Part shown: positions 35,276 through 47,603 of the stretch, one piece after another
Position numbering within the stretch: the stretch's first letter is position 1
Layout: every line of letters begins with the position of its first letter
NCBI GenBank assembly: GCA_033297205.1
Contig: MU859150.1
Coordinates: 62,001 to 126,000, forward strand
DNA length: 64,000 nucleotides
Origin: Pseudoneurospora amorphoporcata
Taxonomy: Eukaryota > Ascomycota > Sordariomycetes > Sordariales > Sordariaceae
Direction: 5' to 3'
Translations under genes and position numbers: made by a program
The notes under the pieces: generated by a model
What the model was told of the DNA's origin: nothing
The model's database searches: none
The model's input: only the letters and a program-made list of their open reading frames with translations

Positions 35276-35549
35276 CTACTCCAGCTTGGCCAGGATAGCC
35301 TTCTCTCTCTCCGCCTTGCGCTTCTCGAACTGCTTTGAGTTTCCTCTCGTTTTCCTCCCTTCTCTTTATAGCCGTAAGCTTCTCGCGCTTAATTTCGGCC
35401 GCCTTCTTACTAATCACCTTGGGTAGGCCGCCCGTAGTGGTCTCTGGCGCGCTGTTGACCACGGGAAGTTGAAGTGGTCCGAGTGCTCTGTCCGGGACTA
35501 GTGGTCTTGGCGGTACCCCGGCCATGTTAACCGAGTGTGGAAGTGACAT
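35276..35549 (-). pseudogene. small hypothetical coding relic with basic/acidic helix, frameshifted
   Basis: The minus-strand frame from 35549 (MSLPHSVNMAGVPPRPL) becomes a strongly charged helix (KKAAEIKREKLTAIKRREEN). At the AAA run at 35334-35336 one base appears to be in excess. Past that point the protein-like reading moves to another frame, which carries a typical KxxxREKAILAKL helix and a TAG at 35278-35276. The annotated frame itself continues into low-quality sequence to 35019. The family was not recognised. It could be a decayed gene tail, or a real small gene with a sequencing error. Low confidence. Confidence 0.35.
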
Positions 35550-36045
35550 TGGGGGATCCCACGCATGGACTGGCTTATGAGCGGTACTAACAAGTAATTC
35601 GCCAATCGACGACCGCCAATCGTCCCGTAATGGCCGGGCTGTTAGCGATTGGCAGGGACCTGAATCACCATTTTGTCTCGGGTCTTTTTCTTTTCAGAAT
35701 TCAAAGGGCAGTTTGTCATGGGCCGAGCTTCCTTGGATTGAGCTTCTTTTTCCCGAGTCCCGTCTTTTTAGTCTTTTTCCATTCCTTTTCTTTTCTTTCC
35801 TCCCGTTGTCTCAACACTGCCTGTCCTTTCTGGCTTCCACTCGATTTGTTAGAGGCCCTGACATGTCGTCCACCAAATCCCACTAACTCCGGATCCGACC
35901 CCTCCATTCCATTGCCAATCCATCCATCTTTTGAGAGAATCAGCACCTAAGCCAACAAAAGTTGCGCGACAAGTTGGTTGAACCTTCAAAGCTCCCAAGC
36001 CCGCGATATCTCCGCCCCGACTCAACTTGCACAACTGCTGCCACC
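35550..36045. other. intergenic, CWH43 promoter
   Basis: About 500 bases upstream of the CWH43 start. Pyrimidine-rich tract (T/C runs) at 35680-35830. No gene seen. Confidence 0.45.
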
Positions 36046-39000
36046 ATGGCGTCGTCCAAGTACAAGGACAAGGACGCCGGCGGCGTCGTGCTCTCCTTCA
36101 ATGGCCAATGGATCAGCTGGGCACACACTGTGGTTGCCTATGGTATGTCACCAAGAGGCTATTCCCAGCAAACCCTGTCATATGCTAACAAGCTCCCCCA
36201 ATGCGACACCAGCTGCCTTCCTTAGCGCCCTCATCATCGGATGTGCCCTACACTACCACAAGATCGTGAAGAACGAGTGGTTTGGCTACCCGGATGAGTG
36301 GTTTCCCTCCGTCTCTGCCACCATTGGCGACCGATATCCCGAACGATCCATCTACATGATCTTTATCGCCATTGCTTCCGGTACGCTCTACAATACCTAT
36401 GCGCCTTGCGCCTCCATACTAATATCCGGCAGGTCCGAGATTCGCCCTTGTTGGACTCTGGTATCTCTTGACTGCCAAGCCCGGCCGTGTTCTTCCCAAG
36501 GCGATTGCGCTTTCCGGTGTCATCCGAACTCTTACTTGCGGCGGCTGGACGTACATCACCTCGACCGACGACCATGACTGGCACGATATCCTCATGATCT
36601 CGTACATCGTCTTCACCATCCCATGGACAACCGGATGCATTGCGCTGAGCCCTCCGAATGCAAAGGCGATCAAGTACAGAAAGTGGATTGCCGGTAGCTT
36701 CTTTGGCACCTTGGTTCCCTTGGTCTACTTCTTTATCCAGCACAAGGTCCACCGCGTGGCCGGAGGTAGGCGCCAGTTCCCGAGACACTCTTGCGACACA
36801 CGGGACCCAATGCGCTAACCTTTTGCGCCTATGATGCGCCGCACAGCTTACACCATTTATGCCTTCTTCGAATGGGCCCTCATTCTCTTCGACGTTGCCT
36901 TTGATGCGGTAACGGCTTTGGACTTTGACACGTTCGAGCTGGTGGTCAAGGATGTCAAGGGCGCGAGCAAGGGGTACGTCCAATGGCTCCCACGATAAGC
37001 CTCTGTTTCTCTGTTTTGCGTGCTTCTGTACATACACCACCATGTGTGCGTTGCCCAAAATCAACAAAAAAAGACAAGTCGGATTCTGAAACCTACCTAC
37101 TTTCTGAATAGTGCCAACGCCTCGTCCGTTCCTACTGCCGTGCTAGAGAAAGAGTAAGCAAACCTTTGCCCCTTTCCGCCCCTTCCGTTCCCGTGTTTCA
37201 GAGCGACCCAGACACTAACGAATTTGGTGTACAGGAAGGAGAAGGCCACTGCTGGCGTGTACTCTGCAGGGTTCAACCTGGGTCATGCTCTCGATATTGT
37301 TGCAGATGTTTACCATGGCGTACGTACAATACCATATACCACTGGGAGGAGTTGTGTCTGACATGGTTGTAGTTCGTCTTCTGGTCCACTCTGACCAGCT
37401 TGGGTCTTGTCATTTGGTGTAAGTCGTCAAGGTCCATACCTCCCTGCTCAAGTAAGTAATTATACTGACCTTTATAGATTTCCCCCTCTGGCACATGGGC
37501 ATCTCTGGCTATGAAGCCCTCGTCATGACCACAATTGCCCCTTTATTGCTCGGCATCCGCCCTTTGCGGTCCCTCGTTGTCAACAACCAGCGCTTCTTCC
37601 ATGTCCTCTCGCTCGCTGGTCTGGTGGCCTACAAGGTTCATGACCCCGTCTACCGCCTCTTCACCGTCGGTTTCGGTGTCTTTATGGGTTGCCTTGCCTG
37701 GACTGCTACTTGGTCTTCCGACTCTTTGCACCCCTCCAGACTCGAGATTCGCGTTGTTGCTTGGCTGGCCGGTCTTCTCATGTCCTCCATTGCCAAGTTC
37801 GCCTGGCACACCAACAACCCCATCTGGCCCATCATGCACGCCGAGAACGGTGGGTGGAACGGTACCGGTCTTGTTCTTGCCGTCTTGGCAGTGCTCAGGT
37901 TCACTCGCAAGGCTCCCCTGAACAGCTGGGACATCAACGAACAGAAGAATGGCTCTTCGCTCCTTTCCGCCTTTGGCATTGGTGGTCTCTTCTTCGCTAT
38001 CCACTCCCTGCTGTCAGATACCAGCACTATGATTCTCTGGGTTTGGGGTGGCTTCCCTGTCCGTGGCCCCGTTTCCAACGTCCATGCCTACTACACCATT
38101 GCCGCCATGACCGGTGGCCTCCTCATTGGCGTCTTTAGACCTGGCATGGTTACCAACTGGACCGCGTACGGTGCTGCCTGCGTTGGTGCTGGTATGCTCA
38201 CCTTGTATGAGCAGTGGTTCGGCTACTATGGCGCCCTGATCTTGACCACCTACCTCATGGCCATCGCCGTGCCCTTGATCAGCAGGGCCGCCAAGAAGAG
38301 CCCGGCCGTCACTTTCGGTCTCGGCTTCCTTTTCTACAACCTCCTAGTCCTCTTCCACGTCTGGGTTGTTGCCTACGCTTTCGTTCCTGGTGGCCCATAC
38401 GTCCGCGAGCACACCGACTGGATCATGATCGCTACCATGCTCACCATCGGCGCCGGTGTCTTTGACCTCGTTTCGGGACAAGCCAGCCGCAAGTACGCTG
38501 CTACCACGGACCGTCGCAGCTCTTCGTTCGGCCACCGCAAGTACCACGTTGGCATCCTCGGCCTCCTCAACATCCTTTTCCTCGTTGCCAACTTCCTCCG
38601 CTTCCCCTCGTATGACTACAAGCCCTACCACGCTGACGACCGACTTTTCACCGCCGGCATCTGGACCATTCACTTCTCGCTTGACAACGACATGTGGTCT
38701 TCCGAGTACCGCATGCGCGACCTGATCAAGGAACTGGAAGTCGACGTCATTGGCCTTTTGGAATCTGATCTCCAGCGCATCATCATGGGTAACCGCGACA
38801 CCACCCAGTTCCTGGCCGAGGACCTCGGTATGTACGTTGACTATGGCCCGGGCCCCAACAAGCACACGTGGGGCGCCGCTTTGCTCTCCAAGTTCCCCAT
38901 TCTCAACTCAACTCATCACTTGCTTCCCTCTCCCGTGGGTGAGCTGGCTCCCGCGATCCACGCTACGCTCGATGTCTACGGCTCCCCAGTGGACGTCTTC

Positions 39001-39489
39001 GTCTTCCACTCGGGCCAAGAAGAAGACCCCGAAGACCGCCGTCTCCAATCCGAGTACCTTGCCAAACTAATGGGTTCCATCCCCGCCGACCGGCCCGCCG
39101 TTCTGCTCTCTTACCTCGTCACCAAGCCGCTGGAAGGGAACTACAACACGTACGTCTCCGACGTCTCGGGCATGCACGACGTCGACTACACGGATTGGGA
39201 CAGGTGGTGCGAGTATATCCTTTACAAGAACCTGCGCCGCACGGGGTACGCCCGCGTGAGCAGGTCAACCATCACAGATACGGAGTTGCAGGTAGCCAAG
39301 TTTGTCGTGCCCAAAGAAGATGAGGGGGAGAAGGGCCGGGTTTTGGCGGCGAGTCAGGAGGAGAGGGATAGGAGAGTGGAGGAACAGCAGGTGCCGGAGG
39401 GGTGGAGGTTCCCCGCGCTGTTTAGGGGCGAGGGCGTTAGGGGGCATCATTATCATGTTTTTGATGAGCCTAGGTATTATAATTTCTAG
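36046..39489 (+). CDS. CWH43: Cwh43, GPI-anchor lipid-remodelling protein
   Basis: Predicted 969 aa in eight exons: 36046-36142, 36213-36380, 36433-36765, 36847-36973, 37112-37153, 37235-37319, 37373-37418 and 37478-39489. Every junction preserves frame and the total is an exact multiple of three. The N-terminal 300 residues are the Frag1/DRAM/PGAP2-like membrane part (QWISWAHTVVAYAAFLSAL; TCGGWTYITSTDDHDWHD; LGHALDIVADVYHGFVFW). The long last exon holds about ten more membrane segments (for example LSALAG-type FFHVLSLAGLVAYKVHDPVY). The C-terminal endonuclease/exonuclease/phosphatase-like domain follows from about residue 690 (DVIGLLESDLQRIIMGN, FHSGQEEDPEDRRLQ). Cwh43 replaces diacylglycerol of GPI anchors by ceramide in the endoplasmic reticulum and affects cell-wall protein anchoring. 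Length and domain order match yeast Cwh43. Confidence 0.95.
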
Positions 39490-41214
39490 AGTCGGGAGGG
39501 GAGATAGAGTTTATGAGCGAGAGGGGAAGCAAAGGGTGGGAGACATGACCGTACTTGGGTTCGCTTTGGTCAGATGGGGTGACGTTGGTGGTGGGGGGTT
39601 GGCAACGATTGGATGGCTTAATGATGAAGACTTGAAGAGTTCATTCGTGAGGAGATCTTGTAGTAATTGTATGTTATGGGTTTATGTGTAATGGATTTGG
39701 TTTGACCATCAGCCCTCTCGGATCCCGGCCTTATCAGGATTTCCATGGGATGCCCCTTCTCGCAGTTGCGAAGGGGTTGCGCCTTAAGTAGGTAAGCTGG
39801 GCCGACCTGCCGATCTTGGCCGCGGCCCATGATGGCTCACGGTTTCAGTCGGAGACTCGAAGAAAGAAGTGGCATTTCCAGCTGAAGGCTTGAGGTATGT
39901 TCTTTCCTTCGCTTTGCCTTTTCACAGCGGGAGTTTTCGACTTTGGTTCTATGGTAGGAAGGCGCTAACCTTGCTTGAGAAACTGCAGGTGATTTGAATA
40001 TCCGGTCTTGGAGCTCGTACCCTACCAAACCACGGAATTGCCAGCACGCACGATTTCAGCGACAAGACGTTGACGCTCGCCCAAACCCAGAACCGAGTAT
40101 TCCAATTGATTTCCATAGAGTATCGTCTCTTCCTACTTACAGTCCTCCCTCGATAATAGTGCTCGCTCCCACACTCTCGCACGCTACAGCTTCTACCTCG
40201 CGATATTCCTACTACGGCATCACCTTTCGGTTGCGATGCTCACAACCGGAGTTCTTCTCTATCTTCGTCTCTGAGGTTACGTCTCGAATGACCGCATCTC
40301 CTCTTATACCTTTGACTCCAACTTCCAGGTAGTCCCACGTGGAAAAATCCCTAATGCACTTCCGCTGACATGTTTCGATGATAGTCTTGGGCCAGTCTTT
40401 CCCAACCGCAACGAGCGGTATCGGAGTGTCCGTATTCGATTTGTTCTTACGACCCCGATATCCTACCAGGTCAACTCCCAGCATACATGATGCTGACAAG
40501 GGCAAAGCAACACGGCACCAACAACCATCGATCCCAAAATCCAGCAACCCCCAAATCGACATGCTCTCGCGATATCCCTACATATATGTACCTCCAGCGA
40601 TGGCGCGACCTTCAGCCCCACTGCCTCTTTTCCCTCCATGTTTCTGTCACGACATTCCCTCTCATAACCACTGCGCAGAGAGGCAAACCTTCTCCAAGTT
40701 TGTCGTTGAAGTTACTTCCCCCCCACCGATCTCACCGAGCTCACCGATCTCACCCTACGCCTCTGCGCCACACGCTCACAGGTGGCGGCTCACCTTGGGG
40801 CCTTCCAATCGTCGGGAGCTGAGCCTCACACACTAATCCCCAAAAGGCGTGATGCAGATCAGCTACGCGTTTGGCTCTTGTTGGGCACACATGGCACCAC
40901 GCTTCAGGCTTTGGGTTTCTGTACTTCTCATTAACCTTACAGCGAGCTTTGCGGCTTCCAGGACGCACCTGTCCGCACCGGCATATTTCACCACGATACT
41001 ATCGTCGCCCGAATACATCATCACCATCGGTGCGCGCTGTCTGTCTCCAAGCTTTAGCACGTGCCGTAGGATTTTACAGATCGAGGCTAGATGCATCTCG
41101 GTTTAGTATTCTGAGAGAGACCTATCAAGGACACCTTGAACTGTCTAAGGCCCGACCGAATGTATGCGATGACACACTCACGGTGACATTGACCTACCGA
41201 GTTACTGAACCAGG
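39490..41214. other. intergenic, upstream of the second NLR
   Basis: 1.7 kb with no supported gene. A short imperfect tandem repeat of CTCACCGATCTCACCGAG type lies at about 40725-40756. Several frames of 100-150 codons exist but look random (high Ser/Pro/Arg, no motifs). Confidence 0.45.
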
Positions 41215-44200
41215 ATGGTGTATGATCGTGGTATAACTGTTCTTCATGAACCAACCAACATAGACGTGGAGTATGTCAAGCACTTCCTTGTTTTGTTGCT
41301 GCTTCTATCCCTTGTCAATCCGGGCCTGACTACTAACCGAATGCTGCATACAGTATCGTCTTTGTTCACGGGTTTACCGGTCATCCAAAGTCGACCTGGA
41401 CGCTCGATGCTGCAAAGGTCAAGAAACGGGCCAAGACTAACATAGGGAAACCTGGCGGCGCCATTTTCTGGCCGCACGATCTGCTTCCAACAACTGTGTC
41501 GGCCGCTAGGATATTAACATACGGATACGACACCAAAATCCGTCATTTCCTCCAGGGGTCGATAAGTAGGAACACGGTTCATGATCATGCGTGGGACTTG
41601 TTATGTGGGTTGGAGGCCCAAAGAAGGTCGTCTCAGGAAGTAACCCGTCCACTGGTCTTTGTCGCCCACAGCTTGGGTGGTGTGGTTGTTAGCGACGCTC
41701 TCAAACAAGCCAGCCGTTGTCAAGATACCCATCCTCACCATCACGCCCTCTTCCTCTCAACCATTTCAGTCATGTTCTTCGGCACCCCCCATCGAGGAGC
41801 CGATCCCCGGAGCGGCTTTCACCGCGTCCTCTCTGCTTCTGCCATTGGAATTGGGGTGAACGTTAATAAGCATATCATGGATACCCTGCTTCCAACCCTC
41901 GGGCGGCCAACCGACGTCGACGAGTTCAAGGTTCTAGCATGGGAAGCAAAATGGACAGTCTACTCATTCCAAGAAGAAACCGGGGTTGGGCTTCTTTTCG
42001 GTAAAAAGGTTTGCTTGTCCCAACTGTCCTGTTGAATCATCGAGCGGTGTTCACGAAGCTGATCTCTGACATAGGTCGTTGAGGACAACTCATCTTACCT
42101 CGGCCCGCCCGTCGCTGAGACTGTTCAGCACATCAGCGATAACCATATGGACATGTGTCGTTTCCATGGGCTGGACGATCCCAACTATATCAAGGTTGCG
42201 GCCGCCTTCCAACGAATCTTGGCCGCTAACGATAGGCGTGACCTTCGCATTCGCTTACCCCGGTCGCCGTCTGATGGGTTCTTGGGTACATCAAGTCAAG
42301 GACGTCCACCCTCAATCCACTCCAAGGCAACCGCTTCCCCGTTTGAACAACCTTCAGCACCTCTGCAGATCAGCGTTGATGAGGCATTGCCTAACGACGC
42401 AGACCTGACGCCGTCTAAAGAGCCGTTTCTGGACCAAAGCCTGTTATCGGCCGGACAACCCCTATCAGCGTGTGGTCAAGAACGAATTATTGACCCAATG
42501 GGCACACTGCCGCGCACAATACCTGCGTCACGCATGAAGTCCGCTGCGCTGCCCTCAGCATCGGACACAGAGCGCAAGATGGACCCCCGCCCTGAAGATC
42601 AGCCACAGATTGACCTGGAACTCAAGGAGAAAATGGTTGATTCGCTCGGATTCCCTGAGCTTGGTGCCCGAATGCATGACATCATCAACGAGATACAACT
42701 CCAGCCCGATCATATGCAAACACGTCAATGGTTCTTGGCCGCCCCAGAGTACACCAACTGGGCAAGAGGCAATGAGGGATTGTGTGACTCGGGCTTTCTG
42801 TGGATCAAGGGAAAACCAGGTACAGGGAAATCAACGTTGATGAAGTATCTTCATTCCATTCATTCCCGACAAGCAAATTGCACGGTGATTTCTTTCTTCT
42901 TCAACGCCCGAGGAGCAGAGCTAGAAAAGTCGACCCTTGGTTGCTATCGAACACTTCTGTTCCTCTTGCTTGATAGTCGAAAGGATCTCTGGAAAGCAAT
43001 GGATCACATTGACAAAACAGGCCGCTCCTACATTGCGAGCAACGGATGGAATATCGGACTTCTTACCGAGACATTGAGAAAGGCCGTGGAACTAGTGGCA
43101 AAGCAACAGCCCGTGGAATGTTGGATCGATGCCCTGGATGAGTGCCAAGACTCAGAGGTTCAACAGATGGTTTCTTTCTTTGAAGACCTGGATGAGGTCA
43201 TGCTATGCAAGGGACTGTCCTTCAGGGTCTGTTTTGCATCACGACGTTATCCGAATGTCGTTGCGAAGAAAGCCATCCAGATTGTACTGGAAGATCAACC
43301 AGGTCATAAAAATGATATTGCGAAGTACATTGGGGCCAGACTGCGACTTGGGGATTCCATTCACCAACCCGAAATTCAACACAAACTCTTGACAAAGTCT
43401 TCCGGCATTTTTCTTTGGGTCGTACTGGTCATACCGATTCTTAACCGGGAGTACGCCAGGGGGAAGATCTCAGCGCTGAGGAAGCGCCTTGATGAGATAC
43501 CTTCTAGTTTGGACGCGCTTTTCCATTCCATATTGACTAGGGACAGGGAGGATATGCAAGAGCTCTTTCGATGCCTCCAGTTGATTCTCTGCTCAATACG
43601 TCCACTCGAACCTCTGGAGTTATATGCAGCGATCCAGCCGGGTGCCAACCCATACCACAGTGGATATCCCGAAGTAGTTGATCCACGCATTTCTGCTCGG
43701 GTGACTACCCGTGAGGATAAAACGTCAACTGATGACTTACGCCACTACGTGGACAGTGTCTCCAAAGGACTTGCAGAAGTAAACGGAGCCTTTAGACCTA
43801 CTGTGCAGTTCATACATGAGTCTGTCAAGGACTTCCTGTCGGGGAAAGGCGGCAGATCCGACCTTCTGTCGGAAATGGAAGGTTTCCATTTTGGCAGACC
43901 CGGAGATATCCACGAAAGCCTGAAAGAGGTCTGCCTAGATCATATTCTGGCCACATACTCGGTGATATTTCCAGACGATTCTTCAAAGTCCCTTGACTTG
44001 TCAGCAAACCACAGTCCGAATGTCGTCGAGAGAAACTACCCTTTCCTGCCTTATGCTGTCATGAATGTTTTACGTCATGCTGATCAGGCTCACTGCAGGG
44101 ACATCTCACAGGATGTCTTTTTGCGCGAGTTTCCGATTCATAAGTGGACTTGTCTGTATAAGGCCTTGGGGAATGTCACAGACAAGGAAAGCCTCGTAGA

Positions 44201-45710
44201 GCCATCCGAGACACTACCGTCTATGCTCTACCTTCTTGCCCAGTTTAACGCCCACCACTTGCTCCGAGATCATCCCGAGCTTCGACAACAATTCAAGCTA
44301 CGTTGCGGAGACTGGGGGTATCCGTGGCTAGTCTCGATTAAGACCCACCTTAGTGGGTCTCCGGCACTCAGACATCTCGTTAACACTGCGGTGGAAAACC
44401 CTTGCTCCCATCTAACTTCTCAAGAAGTTACCGCTTTGCTCGAGGGGATGAACAGTCGAATTTACTGGGATTATATACCTCCGGAAAGTGATGCTGCGGT
44501 GGCGGGATACCTTGCAGCGTTTGGCCATGGGCCGCTTTTGGAAAGCTTCCTTGTGCAAGTTGGTTCCCGACACTGCGAGTGTCAGGGGAACCCCAGAAGC
44601 TTCGATACAGAGCCACACGTTTGTCCTACAAAAGTCAAAAACATTCTGAATAGCCCACTGGAATTTGGCAGGACCGTCATCTTCTGGGCGCGTACTTCAG
44701 AAGCTCTGAAGGTCCTTTTAGCCTACGGGGCCGATCCAAACGTCCAAGACGAAAAGGGTAGGACAGTGGTGCATACGGCGTTGGGTACATGTAAAAGAAC
44801 CCAGGATAGGTTGAAAGCCATCTGCGCAGTACAGCAAGTCAAGCTCAAGCTCCCTTGCTCAACGTGCCCCGCTGCAGCAACACTGGAAAACAGCATGAGC
44901 CACATAACAGGTCGTATGGATCGCTTGTCACAACCTCTTGCCCCCCGCTTTAATATCAACATCAAGAATGGTCGCGGCGAAACAGCTTTACTTGGGGCAG
45001 TACGATATGGCGATGCCACAGTCCAGCTGTTGCTGGACGCGTTTCCTGACGTTGACACGCATCAACTGGATAATAAAGGACGTTCCCCACTTTCCTACGC
45101 AATGTCTCGTCTAGGCAGTAAGACTATCAAGCTCTTACTAGACCACTGCCCGGAGTCTGATGTTCAGCACCTGAATAGGCCAGACAACCAAGGCTGTACC
45201 GTCGTATCTTACGCAAGTACAAGGAGGGGCGACGATGTTCTGCGGCTACTTCTTAGGAAGTTCCCCCACATCGACGTGGACACACCGGATAAGAACGGCT
45301 GGACACCGTTGCGATGGACGGTGGAGGGACGTACTCGTCAGGTTTTTGAAGACCTGCCGAGTAGTAGGAGTGCTCTCCCGAGGTGCAAATGCATGAAAGT
45401 TTTGCTCAGAACGGGACGAGTCAACCCTTTTCACGCAGATTTGGATGGATTGAGTCCTTTTGTTAGGGCAAAACAGCGGATCAACGAGAGGCGCCTAAAA
45501 TCAGAAGGGAAAAGGAAGTTAATAATGGATCTGCTTCTTGAAATGATCAAGACAGCAGAGAATAAGGAGGTTATGAGCAAGTTCCAGTTTGGAGATGAAG
45601 ATCTTGGGGGGATCGAGGAAGAGATAGCGGAAGCCCGGAAGATGATGGATGAATGGATCTTATGGCTACCAGTGCAGAACCTTGGATATGACAGAAGAAG
45701 ATACCAGTAG
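41215..45710 (+). CDS. NLR-type STAND protein: alpha/beta hydrolase - NACHT - ankyrin repeats
   Basis: Predicted 1448 aa in three exons: 41215-41270, 41354-42008 and 42075-45710. Introns have donors GTATGT and GTTTGC and acceptors ACAG and ATAG; all in frame. Residues 19-237 form a SesB-like serine hydrolase (FVHGFTGHP, AHSLGG nucleophile elbow, MFFGTPHRGADP). A linker of about 200 residues follows. The NACHT domain has Walker A GKPGTGKST (about 482-490) and Walker B-like CWIDALDECQD (about 586-596); the conserved winged-helix-like block FIHESVKDFLSGK is at about 43810-43850. From about residue 1093 to 1350 there are degenerate ankyrin repeats (LLAYGADPNVQDEKGRT, NKGRSPLSYAM, DKNGWTPLRW). Fungal NLRs of this layout are thought to sense a ligand with the repeat domain, oligomerise through NACHT, and activate the N-terminal effector in programmed cell death or defence. 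Paralog of 12579-15530. Confidence 0.92.
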
Positions 45711-46676
45711 TGGGTTGGCTGTAACTTGCGCACCACCTTCTTCGTCTCCGGCGTCGCTTTTTTCCTCGGTGAAGGGGTGGGATTCTTGGCTCGGAAGTTA
45801 ACTCGAACCTCGAGATGTGTTGGCTCATGCTTGCTTTGGAAGGAAAGGTAAGGTAGGTAGTGTTTTGGACACTGTAATGGTAAGACATTATCATGTATAG
45901 GCGGTTTTCTTGCTGTGTTACGCCCACGAAGTAAACAGAGACACTTGACGAACGAAGGACACAAAATGCAACAAATGGAATCCTTCAAGGTCTTTTTCGA
46001 TTGGTGCCTCCCGCCTGCCATGATGATGACCACACCATCGGCCGCTGCTGAGTGCTGACCACCGCTCCGGGAACAAAGACCATTGTGTAACCCTAACCCG
46101 AGGCCAGGTCAAGCTTCTTCTTCTCTTGGTTCGCCCCAAGCGCATCTCGCCGGCTCGCAAATCAACAGCAAGAGATATTATGAAGATGACCAAGGTGATA
46201 ACAAAGTTCAAGGTGATGAGAAGGGTGGAAAACAGAAATGCGCCAGACATGATTCGGTCTCTTCAGGTTGTCTGTCATCCCTGCCGTCTCGACTTGCATC
46301 TCTCTTGCCTGGACCAAGATCGTTCTTGGCTGCATTCACCCCCTGGCCTCCAAGTGCCGCCGCTTTCTGTCCAATAGCGGTGCGAGGAATGGTCAGCATT
46401 CCCAACCGCACCCCGGGGTAAAGTGACATGGATCACCTTTCACCTCGCCTTCCTCAGCTTGTGCTTGTCTGATATCAAACGCCGGCCCTTTGCTGCTTCT
46501 TCTTTTCGCCAGCTTTGCAATTTCCATTTATTTATCCATCCATCATTCATCGTTTCCTTCCCACTGAATCTCAAATACGACCAGAAACAACCATACACCA
46601 ATTCACAAACCACAATCTCAATCATAACATCAACTAACCCGACTAACCACAAGTCAACAACACCAACAACAACACC
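45711..46676. other. intergenic region upstream of CCC1
   Basis: About 970 bases between two tandem plus-strand genes. A telomere-like AACCCTAACCC lies at 46089-46099, about 580 bp before the CCC1 start. CA/AC-rich leader directly before 46677. No gene seen. Confidence 0.45.
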
Positions 46677-47603
46677 ATGACCCCATCACCAGAAACATCG
46701 CCACTCCTCGGCCCCAGACCCTCCACATCAACACCAACCGACCAGCTCCCGCCCTCAGAATACGAAGGACACAAATCCCGCCCCAGCTCCATCCGCAGTA
46801 TGCACTCCTGCCTCACCAGGAGCTCCTCCGTCACTGCGGCCGGGCCTTGCCCCCGCCAACTTCCCTCCGGCTCCCCCTCCGACAGCGCATCCTCGTCATC
46901 ATCCAAAAAGTCCAACCCCCTCGACGGTCTCTTCCGGGACATCATCATCGGCTTCTCGGACGGTCTCACCGTGCCCTTTGCCCTAACCGCCGGCCTTTCC
47001 ACTCTCGGCAGCACCAAGCTCGTGATCATGGGCGGCCTGGCCGAGCTCTTCTCGGGAATGATCAGCATGGGCCTGGGCGCTTACCTGGCCGGCGTCACGG
47101 AGCGTCAACACTGGGAAGCCGAGCACGCTCGAAAAAGCTGGGAGGTGTCCAACCTGCCGCAGTTGGAACAGGCGGAAATCCTCTCCATCTTGGAAGACGA
47201 CTATGGCGTTTCGCGCGCCACGGCCGCGGCGCTGGTGCAGGACCTCTGCCGGAAGGGCAACGAGCAGAACTTGGTCAAGTTCCTGATGGATTTGCAGCTG
47301 CGGATGATGGAGCCGGACCTCAACAGGGCGTGGGTCAGCGCGGGCGTCATGGGACTGAGTTATTTCGTGGGGGGGCTGATTCCCATGGTGCCGTATTTCT
47401 TTATGGAGAGGACGGGGGAGGCGTTGTGGGTGTCGGTGGTGATTACGGCGGTTATTCTGCTGGTGTTTGGGTTTGTCAAGAATTGGGTGACGATTAGGAC
47501 GAGGGAGGCGGGCGGGTGGGGGGCGGTGCAGACTTTGGTCATTGGGGCGCTGGCGGCGGGGACGAGTTATGCGATTGTTAGGGCGTTGGATTCGGAGCAT
47601 TAG
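46677..47603 (+). CDS. CCC1: CCC1/VIT-family iron and manganese vacuolar transporter
   Basis: Intronless frame of 308 aa. The first 80 residues are Ser/Pro-rich and cytosolic. The VIT/CCC1 domain begins with NPLDGLFRDIIIGFSDGLTV (TM1), which contains the conserved Asp and Asn/Ser positions of the metal path. It continues with FALTAGLSTLGSTKLVIMGG (TM2) and AELFSGMISMGLGAYLAG (TM3, with conserved Met/Gly/Glu). A cytosolic metal-binding helical loop follows (EAEHARKSWEV ... LEDDYGVSRA ... DLQLRMMEPD), then two C-terminal membrane segments (AGVMGLSYFVGGLIPMVPYF, VIGALAAGTSYAIVRALD). Members import Fe2+ or Mn2+ into the vacuole in exchange for protons, protecting from metal excess. Start chosen at 46677 as the first in-frame Met. 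No neighbour suggests a specific partner. Confidence 0.95.
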   Translation: MTPSPETSPLLGPRPSTSTPTDQLPPSEYEGHKSRPSSIRSMHSCLTRSSSVTAAGPCPRQLPSGSPSDSASSSSSKKSNPLDGLFRDIIIGFSDGLTVPFALTAGLSTLGSTKLVIMGGLAELFSGMISMGLGAYLAGVTERQHWEAEHARKSWEVSNLPQLEQAEILSILEDDYGVSRATAAALVQDLCRKGNEQNLVKFLMDLQLRMMEPDLNRAWVSAGVMGLSYFVGGLIPMVPYFFMERTGEALWVSVVITAVILLVFGFVKNWVTIRTREAGGWGAVQTLVIGALAAGTSYAIVRALDSEH

